Program-made: the position numbers and the translations under genes | In this document: positions 23,365-34,700 of the stretch, piece by piece | Position numbering within the stretch: position 1 is the stretch's first letter | How the letters are laid out: every line of letters starts with the position of its first letter | Source: Dillenia suffruticosa | Lineage: Eukaryota > Streptophyta > Magnoliopsida > Dilleniales > Dilleniaceae | Assembly: GCA_033439265.1 (NCBI GenBank) | Contig: JAVTVX010000002.1 | Span: 14,969,674 to 15,033,673, forward strand | Direction: 5' to 3' | Length of the DNA stretch: 64,000 nucleotides | Notes under the pieces: model-generated | Told to the model about the DNA's origin: nothing | Databases searched by the model: none | Seen by the model: only the letters and a program-made list of their open reading frames with translations

Positions 23365-23608
23365 ATCCCACATCGTTTGATTGAAAAGATAACTTAAGAC
23401 ACACGCTTGTATATAAGTGAAACGCTCTTCTTTGTTTAAGTATAACTTTCTCATTCTTTTTGCTAAGATCAAGTATACCATCTATTCTTATTTAATGCAC
23501 AGGATATTAAATTAATTTTTTATAGGGAAGGCTCACCACGGTAGCTTGCTATTGGGGTCTTCATGCGTTGCCCTTGTGTTGCACTATAGCATGGGCCTGA
23601 TGCCCCCT
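23365..23608 (+). pseudogene. U2 snRNA, copy 4, degenerate, with intact upstream element
   Basis: The upstream element ATCCCACATCG at 23365-23375 and a TATATAAG box are perfect, but the U2-like body from 23442 is broken: ATAACTTTCTCATTC at the 5' end, AGTATACCATCT in place of the branch-recognition region and a deletion through stem II. The 3' half and 3' box (AGTCCAA) remain. The promoter may still work, but the product would not be a normal U2. Confidence 0.85.
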
Positions 23609-23757
23609 CCAAAGTGCAGTCCAAAATTTTAATTCTGCTAATTTGCTTTATTTGTAATTTGGGTATGAAAATGATAGTTTCTTTCCTATTTAAATTTTTG
23701 CATATTTGGATTTACATTTAAAACCCTTTAAATACCTAAAAGGTCTCTTTATGTATC

Positions 23758-23901
23758 TTGTGAAAGTCTTTCAGAAGTATATTCAAAACTGTTTGGGTAT
23801 TAATATCGGTCGACCGAAATCCAACATCATAAGATACAATTACTCTTGTCAATCCATACATAAAGAGTTTCGACCGATAATCACATGAAAGACTTTCACA
23901 A
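23758..23901. repeat. Nested inverted repeats (foldback)
   Basis: TTGTGAAAGTCTTTCA at 23758-23773 and its exact complement at 23886-23901 enclose a second pair, TATCGGTCGA at 23804-23813 and TCGACCGATA at 23870-23879. A third pair (CTCTTTATG with CATAAAGAG) would compete with them. It could be a small MITE-like element or a hairpin-RNA locus; nothing decides between these. Confidence 0.5.
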
Positions 23902-24067
23902 TTTTGAACGTAAAGACGATGGTTTTCATTTCCAACACATCTCTCTTTCATTTAATTTTCCCCCTTCTTTTGTTCATTTTTCTTTGTTCTTCTTCCTTTC
24001 TTCTTTTCTGGCGCACAAAGCGATAAAAGTCTCCCATCAATTTACCACTATCTAGTGCACTATGTAA

Positions 24068-24252
24068 TTTTTTTTTGTTACTATACAGATCAGTATCTGA
24101 ATTCATATTTTGACTAATTTAGTCTGAAATTTATAGTGACTCATTTAAAAAACCACAATTCTAATATAATTTACTTCATGCTCAAATCGCGAGTCAAAGT
24201 TAAAATTTTAATTAATAGATCTAATATCATATTTTATTAAACTAACTATTGT
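24068..24252 (-). mobile_element. SINE copy
   Basis: Same family in minus orientation (T run, GACTAATTTAGTCTG, AATCGCGAGTCAAAG). Imperfect flanking repeats TATGTAATTT and TATGCAATTT may be an old target-site duplication. Confidence 0.65.
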
Positions 24253-24452
24253 TATGCAATTTGTAATATATTGTTATCTTCATTTGTTTACTACTACTCG
24301 ACACTTGCACAAAAATGCTCTTACATCGATGTCCCTCTCTTTCTCACTTCGTGTCTACCATCACTTTTTGCATGATTCAGTGCTATCTTGTGCACCTTGC
24401 GATACTACTAAATTTTTTCTTTTTGTTGACACGTAGATTTTGAGGATATAAC

Positions 24453-24637
24453 AAAATTCTTTTGAATTGAGTGATCGAACATTTTTATCTCTTAACCAGA
24501 GGTCTCGAATTCGAAATCTGAAAATGATAAAAAATGATTTGATAGAGTCGATTCTTAAAATGAATTCACAATATTTGAACCGAATTAGTCGAATAAAAAC
24601 TTAAATATGAGTGGTGAAAACAAAAAAAAAAAAAAAA
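24453..24637 (+). mobile_element. SINE copy with target-site duplication
   Basis: Plus-orientation copy with internal-promoter-like boxes (CTCTTAACCAGAGG, TCTCGAATTCGAAATC) and an A-tail. It is flanked by 18-bp repeats at 24435-24452 and 24638-24655 (AGATTTTGAGGATATAAC and AGATTTTGAGGGCATAAC), the mark of target-primed insertion. Confidence 0.82.
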
Positions 24638-24655
24638 AGATTTTGAGGGCATAAC

Positions 24656-27114
24656 TCTTTTGTTTTTGCCTCACGACACTGCCAAATTTTCAGCCCCTTC
24701 TTCCCATGTTCTCCTTCCTACTTCTTTTCCCAAATTTTGAGCCCCGTCTAAAACCTAACACTTTACCTACCAGCATAATAAAATTTCTTGGAAAACAATA
24801 TTGAAAAGCAAAAAAAATAGACTATGTGTTATATATATTATCATTTTTTATTCATTTCATTAACGTTCTTGAAATCATTTGGAAAGGCCAAACAAGGAAT
24901 CTGGAAGATACCATAATAGTTGATCCAAACAAGGAATTACAAATTTTAATTTTGTATAAAATAAGAAAATATGGTTATTTTGTTGTTAGATCAAAATTTA
25001 TTTAAATCGTTAAAATAACTCTTCAAAAAAATTAGTAAATAAAAGCTAAATAATTAGTTACTACAAGATTACTTGTGGTAGAATTCTGAATCATTTAAAA
25101 CTCTATTCCTCCCAACCCTATATATACCCCTATTTCCCATGGAGAGAGAAAACCCATAGAGAGAGAGAGAAAAGACATCGGCTAAGAAGGTGAACTCGAT
25201 TCTTCCTTCGCATTTTTCTTTTGGGTTAGATTGGCCTTTTCCCCCATTTTATTTTCCCAAGTGTTTCTTATCTTGAAAACATGAAGGAAGGATCTTTGTT
25301 TGCAAGAGTACTCTTGATTCCACTCCAGAAATTCTAGCATGAACCCTTCATTATTTTTAACCAATCACCATAAAAGAATGGTCAATGGCTCCATTAAGAG
25401 ATTCTTTTTGTTTTAATTTTCAAATAATATAATAGATTTAAAATTTTGCTTAAAATAAATATAAAATGTTTTTTTATTCTGACATTAATCATCGCATGGC
25501 ATGTGAGTTTATTAAACAGAGTTTAAAGAAAAGGAGTTTATTTTCTTTGACGCTTAACTTGCCGTCCCAATCTTTATCAAGAGAGAGAGAAAGAGAGTGA
25601 GAGAAAGAGAGGGAGAGAAAGAGAGAGGGAGTAGAGCGAAAGAGAGTTTAGAGAGCAAAAAAGTTGGAGATGGATATCAGGGGACAGACGGTTCAGATAT
25701 AATGGAGTTGGTTGAGAACAAACAATCATAGGTTTCAAGAACTTGATTAAGATTGTGGCGGCAAGTTAAGTGTCAAAGAACTTGATTAAAAAGTTAATGA
25801 ATAATTATATTTTTCTTCGTTCCCCTCTTCTTGTCGTAGCTTTCTTTCACCTCTTTTTTTTTTTTGTCGCTTTGGTTATGGCTCCCATTCTATTGCATGC
25901 AAAAATTGAGCTTATAATTATAAGATATAATCACTTTTATTTTTTAAATTATCATATAATTATTTATTTTTATTATGTTAGCATAATTATATCAACCGAT
26001 TAAATCGATCACACGGATTTAACTATACCATTTATTTCACTTGTTTAAGGTTGATATTTAAAATACCACTTATTGTATAGCTTACATAATTATAAGCTAT
26101 TGATATATAACCATTATGACATTGCATAAGATAAATGTGTTAAGTTATTTATTTATTTTTATTATTATTTGTTTGGTACATAGTAAGGATGGAACTCGAG
26201 ACCTTTTACAATGGAGAACAAAGACAATGCCATTCCAATTACAACTCATTAGCCTTATGTTATTTCTATTTGTCTCGTTGTTTTGATTATTTTTAGTACT
26301 TTTTAGTAATGCTTCCCTAGTTTGGATTATTAATGAAAATCATAGGAAGTAGTAAACAGATGAAAAGCAAAGCAAAGCTAATATAGCAAAGCCAATGATC
26401 TCCGCTCTAGTTTATTCTGTAAAAAAAGAAAAAAAATAACACTTTTTGTGAGCAAAATCTAAAAATTAAGATTTTAATTTACAAAATTATTACCGTTGAA
26501 GTGTGTTTAAATTTCATAGATAGTAACTCCTTCGACTTGAGAGTGGAGACGAAGTCGATGTAGTTCTTCACTCTCGCGGAAGCGTACCCACAAAAAACCA
26601 CCAAAATTGGTCCGACAAAGAAAACTCTGAGAAGATTTGAAAATGTTTGAAATCATTTTGACCCGGAAAAACTCAAGTTGAAATGGAAATATTCTACCTT
26701 ATAAGGGTTTCAACTGAAATCCATTTCTTTTGCGGGAGTGACTTTCCCAAGAGTAAAGGAGATTCGAATTTTCAAGGGATTCCTTTCCTAGGTTACATTT
26801 ATCACATAATAAAGGCGCCTGCATGCAATGAGATATGTCCACCAAGAAACAGGATAATTGGAGAGTTCAAGGGGACAGGATTAAGGCGACGGAGAGAGTA
26901 GGAAGTTATGAATTGATGCACGGTCATGTACTCAATTGAAGAGCTGAGAGAGACAAAAGTGTATTCGCTCTTTTATGGGCTTGGTGTACACAGAAAATTA
27001 TGTCCTTTCGATTATAGACTGTTGATCCATATACCGTCAATTACTATTACTCAGCTCTTAACTTTTTTCAGCTTAAACCGATAAAAATATGTTTTTTATT
27101 TAATTAACACAATT
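24656..27114. other. Intergenic, AT-rich; no gene seen
   Basis: Holds the 25.54-25.78 kb foldback and one promoter-like spot (TATATATA at 25119-25126 followed by a GA-rich leader), but no open frame with a recognisable protein follows it. Confidence 0.5.
25543..25780. repeat. Long foldback: 39-bp imperfect inverted repeat around a purine-rich loop
   Basis: The arm at 25543-25581 pairs with 25742-25780 with only four mismatches in 39 positions (core CTTAACTTGCCG with CGGCAAGTTAAG). The 160-nt loop is dominated by GAGAGA/GAAAGA. The size and few mismatches suit either a MITE or a young MIRNA-type hairpin. No flanking target duplication is obvious. Confidence 0.6.
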
Positions 27115-27131
27115 TATATTTAATAACTTTT

Positions 27132-27335
27132 ATCAACGTGTGATGGATCAGTTGGTTCAGGAATTGACGGGAACTGACACCCCTTAACCATGGTCGGAGT
27201 TTCAATCCCTCATAGGAACAGAAAAATCAGCGCTGAGAGACCTGCCCCCCAAAGTGGACCCTGCAAGCGGTCGACCTAGTCGAGACGAAACTCCAGATAC
27301 TGGATTGGTGGCCAAGCCATGGTACCAAAAAAATA
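27132..27335 (+). mobile_element. SINE copy, full length, with target-site duplication
   Basis: A tRNA-like head (GATGGATCAGTTGGTTCAGG, then GGTCGGAGTTTCAATCCC) is followed by a body (TCGACCTAGTCGAGACGAAA) and a 3' end GCCATGGTACCAAAAAAA. The 17-bp direct repeat TATATTTAATAACTTTT flanks it at 27115-27131 and 27336-27352. It is the best-preserved copy here and gives the element ends. Confidence 0.88.
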
Positions 27336-27886
27336 TATATTTAATAACTTTTTATTCTATATTTCTTATTTGGTTTACTTAACCTTTTCAATTCAAAAAA
27401 TAGTTTTCCTATTTCCTAACACATCATACTACAAAAACTACTTTCTTAAGGGTTTAGAGAACAGGTTAGTTTTTAAATATTGAATATATGACATAGAATC
27501 GGTCATGTCTCTCGAGAGTAAATTTACACTTCTCCATAACTTGTTTGCTTGAGTACGACAGAAGATATGCAAAACTCTTGAGCTATGATGCTCATGGTAG
27601 CACTTCCGGTGACTGGAAATTTTGATCATGACATGAGCAGAAGTATTAAAGAATTTATCTTTTTTATTTTAGCTGATAAAAGGAAGCATTTTTTTTAAAT
27701 GAACAACGCCACTCTCTTTTGGTGAAGCTACCCATTAAATACAAAAGACAGATGTTTACGGTAATTCTTAGATAATAATATATTGTCGTTGCACATGATT
27801 AAGAATGAACCCTTCTGAATTACCATAGGAATTATGACGACCTGCAAGAAACTATCAAACTATTCATCCCCCATTGTTTTCCTTGT

Positions 27887-27889
<3 letters not shown>

Positions 27890-27920
<31 letters not shown>
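27890..27920. repeat. (GA)n microsatellite followed by a C13 run
   Basis: About 15 GA repeats, then a degenerate GA stretch; a 13-C homopolymer lies at 27993-28005. Confidence 0.95.
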
Positions 27921-27927
<7 letters not shown>

Positions 27928-28173
27928 CAGAGTGAGTGAGCTCAGATCTGAAACATAAAATTATGCATTGTTTTTGCGCCAAGCTGTTCAAACCCCCCCC
28001 CCCCCTTTTCTTCCTTTTTTGAAAAGTTGAGGTTAATTAATCTGAATGAGATTAAGCGTAATTTTTTAATAAAAATATAATAATAATCAATTGATTTATA
28101 AATAATTTAATTTTTAATTATAAATTCTATGTTTTTGTGGTAAAATTTTGTATAAAAATTAATATATATATAT

Positions 28174-28359
28174 TTTTTGGTACTATATCAACCGGTATCC
28201 GCAGCCATATTATGACTAATTCAGTCTTGGACTTGCAATGACCCATTTAAGGGGATACTCTCCCAATGTAATTTGCTCCATGTCCAAGTCATGAGTTAAA
28301 CTCGAGATCTTGATTAAGGAATTTAGTACGATATTCTATTAGACTAACTGACCGTCGGT
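28174..28359 (-). mobile_element. SINE copy
   Basis: Minus-orientation copy (TTTTTTGGTACTATATCAACC, GACTAATTCAGTC, GTTAAACTCGAGATC, GACTAACTGACCGTCGG). Flanks AAAATTAATATATAT and AAATTATTATATATT may be an imperfect target-site duplication. Confidence 0.75.
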
Positions 28360-28570
28360 AAATTATTATATATTTCGAAAAAAATTAGTCGAGACTTGGA
28401 ACTTCCGCAACTCCAATGGGTAAAGTTAGAATTGAGGGGTTAGAGGGCTTGCCTTGCTTGCCCATGAGTTCTACATTGGGCCAGGTTTAAGGCCTGAACT
28501 GAAGCATCAGACAATTACTTAAATGGCCTAATACATGGCTGGCCCACTGAGCTTGAAAACACTTTTCAAT

Positions 28571-28756
28571 TTTTTCTTTTGTGTACCGGACCACCGGTAT
28601 CTAGAACCGTATTTTAACTAATCCAATTCAATCATCTATGGGTCCCTATTTAGGGAACATCTTTCCTAATACAGTTTTTTCTATTCTGAAATTTCAAACC
28701 GGAGATTTAATTAAGGGATCTAACACCCCATCTACTAGGTCGATTGTCCATCGGTA
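28571..28756 (-). mobile_element. SINE copy
   Basis: Minus-orientation copy about 200 bp from the previous one (TGTACCGGACCACCGGTATC, AACTAATCCAATTC, AAACCGGAGATTTAATTAAG, CGATTGTCCATCGG). No clear target-site duplication. Confidence 0.72.
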
Positions 28757-31700
28757 AAATTTTATTAAAACACAATTTATACTTAATAACTTTTATTCTC
28801 TATTATTTTACTTTACTTTTTCAATTCAAAACAATTCCGATCATATATTATTAAAACACAATTTACAGTAGTATAGCTACACCAATTTCTCTGCAAAATT
28901 TTTTAGAATATAACTGCCAATTAAACAATTCCATCTCAATTATCATTTTTCATATGTATATGCAAACAAAACAATAATTTCAACGATACAAAAAGAATAT
29001 GGTGATTTTCATTGGTCACGGATGGATGGAAGTTTTGGTAAAATGCTTCGGTATTTCCTAGGAGAGTGCATGCTGCGATTTGGATTGATTTTAAGAATAG
29101 ACTCAAATGAAACCAAATTTGATCGGTTTTACAAAATTTAAAACCAAACCTACTAACAACATTGACCAAACCAACTAATACAATCCATTTCAATAGATAA
29201 GAGGATTTTGTTCATGACTTCTACTAATTTATTGAAAGTTTGGGAGAAGACATGAAGAGAGAAGGGTTCAAGCAAATAGAAATTTAGAAGTAGCATAGGA
29301 AAAAAATCTCTAAAAATTCAAGCATTCTTGTTTATTTATTGGCAAGTCATAAATTTATGAAAAACAACTCTTCCCCCGTCAATGCAATGCAAGCCACTTG
29401 ATAAGTGAGATCTAGACCCGAGCACAATGCAAGTCTTTTTTGGTTTACATCCCGGGCCGCGGGCGCCCCGGGGGGAGAGCGAGAGAGAGAGAGAGAGAGA
29501 GTTTTCCATCATCGGAAACCATGAAATGATTAGGCAAGTTGTGAGCTAGCATAAGCTCCCAGAACCGGAACCTTATTTAAATCATTATCACCATCATCAT
29601 GTGCTAATTCATGCTCTTGTCTCTCTTACCAATCATTATAATATCCTAACCTAACCAAACATCGCCCCCTCCAATCAAGTTCCTAAAACCCCTCCTCACC
29701 ATCCAATTCCCAAAATCTGCCCTCCCCTTCCTCTTGTTCCGACCCCATCAAACGTTGTCAAAACAGTCCTTTCTCATTTCATAATTTCTGTCCGTGCACC
29801 CACACACGTGCGAACGTCAACCCTATACTAAGTGGGCAACAACCTATTTTGATTAACTGAAATACCCGAATCACAATCATAAACTAACTGATACATTATT
29901 CTTTATATAAAATTAATAAGGAAACCTCTTTTAATTTTCTTTTTTTTTTTTTAATTTTCACCACGATGACCAGCTAAGCCCGTCACATGGGTCCAGTCAC
30001 GTCGGACCTATTCAGCGCGCACGCACACACATACCCACACAGAACAAAGAAAAGGAAAATTTGATTTTTTATTTGCACACGAATGCCGAGAAAAGCAAAG
30101 CTGTCTTTTACGCACTAAAAAAACCCCCACTTTCTCGGTTTAACAACATTCGCACGTGCGATTACTTTTTTTTTTCAAAAATCAATGCAATCAACGGTTC
30201 CCAATGAAAGAATCCCTGATCTAACGGCTAAGGGTCAGACACACGTGTGACCGCGTTATTATTGCGGGTGTCCACCGACCAAACCCCGTAAAATTCAAAG
30301 GTGGGAGGAGGCAGCAAAATTATATGTTTAATCAAATTAAATTAAAGTAAAATTAAAAATTATGGCCCAAATGATTGGAGTTGTGGGTGTCGTGTTGGTT
30401 TGACGGTGGACCAGATCTGCTGTAGAGAGAGAAAGAGAAGTTTTGACTGGGGATGCACGTGCGGGCGCATGAAGTACACGTGTGATGTGCTGTCGTTGGC
30501 AGTATCGAAAGATTTTGGGAGGGAGGGTGGTAGACAACACGTTGGATCCACATGAGTGGTAATTATAGAACTCCTCCCAACTCCCAACTTGCATTTATTT
30601 TTAACTTCTACGGTTTCCCATTCAATTACTTACTTGCCCTTTATAATTCTCATATAGTCAATAATTACTAAATATTTACTTAATAATAATTATATCTTAG
30701 AAAGTAAAATAATAAAATAACAGCTCATTTAATAAATAGATCTAAAAATTATGTTTATGTTTATCTGATTTAGTTAAATAAATTAGTTAAACCGTAAAAC
30801 TATTATTGAATAATTTTATTTATTTGAAATCCTTGGGTTTTCAAAATTTGGATTCGAATGATTTTATAAATTTAGGTTAGGAATTCAATAATCATCTTGT
30901 AAAACCATCTTTAAAATTTTATTCTACATTATAGTTACTATCCTTTAAATAATCAAAAATATCTTAGAGAATCCGAATCATATATAAAGAAAATCTAAAT
31001 TTTTATTTAAGTCAATATTGTAGCAATCAAATTAAATATATATATCGATCATACTAATATGAAATTTGAGTATGTGGGAGAGTTTTTTCCACGTATTTCA
31101 TATCATTCTAGAGTTTAACGATAAAAATTATAACATATTATATGGGTATTCAACGTTACACCTCATAAGGGAACAAGGGGTTTCTAGTATATGTCTTAAT
31201 CATCGTGAATCTTCAGCAACTCAACAGTTGAGTTTAAGTGTATATCAATCTCAATCTCACGTTGTATTTGTGAGGGTGGGTGGAAATTAGTTGCCAAAAG
31301 AATCCTAGCAATTAATTTAAGGTTGACTTCTTCTTTGGCTCTTAATTACCAAATCTTGTTTGGCAGATTTTCTTTTCATGAAATTACATGAAACTGACGT
31401 TAATAAACACCTGTTTGCTTATCTGCATAATGACAAATTCTATGATTGAATTATTAAGGTATTCAATCATGAAGCATCTTCCACGAAAATTATGGTCGTT
31501 TTTGCCATCTAAGTTCCATCATCATCATCGTCATCAAGTTCAATCATGAAATATCTTCTGGAGGGAGTAATTGTTTCGCTTTCGATCACCAATTAAGATA
31601 TATTATTTTTTTATACGTAAAAAAATTCGAACTCAAAATCTTAAAAGAGAAGAAAAATGATGTCAGTTGATATGTAATTCATTAATAAGATATGTTGTTT

Positions 31701-34700
31701 TGTTCATGAATATGAGCTGTCCCAATGTAGAATTAAGTAGTCAACTAAAAATCTTAGGTTAACAACACCAAGACCAGCTAAATAAACTTTTATGATTTGT
31801 TGAGTCCTAGCCTAGACTTTTAACGACCAACCACCTTATGAAAGGTCCCAATTTGTTAGGGTGCGGTATTCCTTTTTTCCTTTTTTCTCCCTTCTTCTTT
31901 TATGCCATACGACAAAGCAAAGCTCAAGCATGAATGAAGTTTTTATCAGGAATTGAATAGGTCATAATTCTCTTGTTTATCACATCACTTTATGTTGGTA
32001 GCTCTCATCATTTTTCATAAGAAATCACATCGGATCTTATAAACTTCTGCTAAGAGAAAGTAATTCTTATCGTAAAAAGACAATACATAGAGTGTTTTTC
32101 CTTTTCAGGTGCCATTTAAGATTCACTTGTTGCTGTTGATGCTGACATAAATACTAACATACGTATCCAAAAAAAACTAAGTTATTACCTTTATAAACAT
32201 AAAATATGAAATATTAGAAACATTAGAAGATTTTTTCTTATTTTCTTAAATAATATAATTCATTTAAATTAGAAAATATTTGAAAATTTTAATTATTATT
32301 TAGATTTTAATAATTTGATCTATATCATAATTTAAAGACATCATTATCTACTCTTATTTCATACATTATTGATATTGGAGCCCAATCAAACATTAGAGAA
32401 TTTGAGTTGCCTAAGCGAATGAGAAGGAATTTTTTATTTGCTAAAATAATTTTTTGAAGGATAACATAATTTTTAATCAAAATTTACTTATAAATACTTT
32501 TATATTATTTGTAGGTTATAATACAAAAATTTGGTATGACATTATGTTTAGGGCTACAAACAAAATTTTTGAGTTTTTTTTTTTTTTTTTTGGAATTGTT
32601 TTACCACAAGTTCAAAATTACAAGAAAACTTTGGTTATTTTATTAAAATGAACTAAACCCGAATAATTGAATAATATTTTCAATTCAATAATTTTTTCAT
32701 TAATTCAGTTAATCAAAAATTGAACCAACCTAAATAAAATGAAATTGAAAAATAAGAGACTAACTAAGAGTCGTTTTAGTGAGTTTTAGTGAATAAGAAT
32801 ATTAAATCTTTTAATTAACTTAAAATATAAAAATAAAAAATATTATATTAAAAATATTTTTTTAAATTAAGTCTAAAAATATTTAAATTAAATTAGTTAA
32901 AATATCATGAATATAATTATACATATAAAAAAAAACTGAAAAATGCGATGCTCATGCTACCCTCTATGGGTACCAATATCAACCATGGTACTTTCGAAGC
33001 ATGATGGTGAAAGAGGAGAAATGACCCAATTGAGAAGCCAAAAGAACGCTTCCAAAGGTCTGAATCAATGATGAAGAGGACAAGACCAACCCCACCCCCT
33101 CCCCTCCACCACCACACAAGAGAAGTCCAATCGAAAAGGCCTCTCTAGTTGTGGGGACCCCACCAACCCATAGATGGAACAACACCACAAATGAACTCGA
33201 ACCACTTATTGGCACAACGATTTATTACACCACAACATGATTGAAATGAAATGAAGAAGATCGTTTCATTTTTTGTGTAGGGTCATTTCGGTCATCTTAC
33301 ATAATAGCAACACGAGTTGATGGGTAAGGAAGGGCACGAATGTCAAAGGGAAGGGACCGAGTTCACGTGCAATTCACATGGTGTAGTGTGGCATGACACA
33401 GAGAGAGAGAGAGAGAGAGTCTCGTACGGTAGGGTTGGAGGGGGCCCACAATGATGTGGGTAGTGATGGATTTGTCGGGTAGGAAAGGCAGATCCATTAT
33501 TGGGGTTGGGGAACACGTGGGACAGCTAGCACGCACCTGTGGGTATACACTTAATCATCACCCCGACACCATGTCGGACCACTCCCACACACACACACTC
33601 TATCTCCTCTCCCACGCTTCTTCTCTTTCGTTTCCATGTGTACCCTCACTTGCGACCCCCCTCGCGTGTTCCTCACCTCCTCCATTTTTGGAACTTGTAG
33701 TTTTCTTCTTTTAAAAGAAATTGGAACAACACCCTTTTAACTCAATTTTTTTTTTATTTCTCCCCGGAGGAAAATAATCTACATTTCAGAATTTTTGTAA
33801 ATTATTATCCATTAAATCAATTTTACCTTGCTCATGAGAATTTGAAAATAGGTTAAAGTATCATTACTTGGTATTACTTGGTATTGAAGTCATTTATATT
33901 TAAATATATATTTGAATTCATTTAAAAAGAGTAATATATATCTTTTTTATTACACAGATATTTAAATTTGAAATCTTCAGATTGAGGGAAGGGATTGTGA
34001 ACATTAGTCTGTCTCGTTGGGAATAATAATAATATACATCTAAACAGTATTTAATAAATTTAATAGATGGCTAGATTTTTTTTATATATTTAATATCATT
34101 CTATGGAATTTATTTTCGATATTTGTATGTGGCCATTAATTATGAGCTTGTATTTTCTAAAATCAATAGACAAAAAATGGTCCTTTAAGAGATTTGCAAA
34201 TTGGCCAAATTATAATGTTCTATATGGTAGTATGCATTCATAACATACTAGGTATTTTGAATAACCAATATTGTAAACTTATTACTTAATGGGCTCTTAG
34301 TGAGAGCCTATTAGGATTAATTAGTGTTAAATATTAATATAAATCAAATTTATTTAAATATTAAACATGAATTATAATTTAATTATCATCAAATTTAAAA
34401 AAATCTCGTACCAAAATCTTTCTTTCATTAAAAAAAAATCGAATCTAACATTCCATTTGACTTTTTTACTCTTGGGGTGTGTACGTCACGCGCATGGTGT
34501 CTTGGTGCGAGGACTTTCAATTTCTGGGAATTTGAGTCGTGTTTGACCAAAATATATGGGGAGGGCGTGGCAAGTCACCCATAATTTGGCACATCTTTTT
34601 CCTAGAAGGGTGCCCATATGTCTGGTCACAAACTAAATGATTGCTTTTCGAGTGCCTTATTGCTTAATTGTATGGTTCCCAATGAGTTCATCATGGCTGG

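Larger units (their letters stand above)
20280..23700 (+). repeat. Tandem array of four ~1-kb U2 snRNA units
   Basis: Four head-to-tail units are anchored by U2-like starts at 20410, 21398, 22454 and 23442 (spacings 988, 1056 and 988 bp). Each has an upstream element, a TATA box, a U2 sequence, a plant snRNA 3' box and a long shared downstream spacer (for example GGTAACTTCTCCTCAAGGCC). The longer second spacing is explained by a SINE inserted in the spacer with loss of some spacer sequence. The units are clearly diverged from each other, so this array is not being homogenised like the tRNA array beside it. Confidence 0.9.

Noticed and set aside
30337-30594. Three overlapping minus-strand frames with nearby G-box motifs
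   Set aside because: The frames contradict each other and have no family resemblance; isolated ACGT motifs do not establish a promoter.
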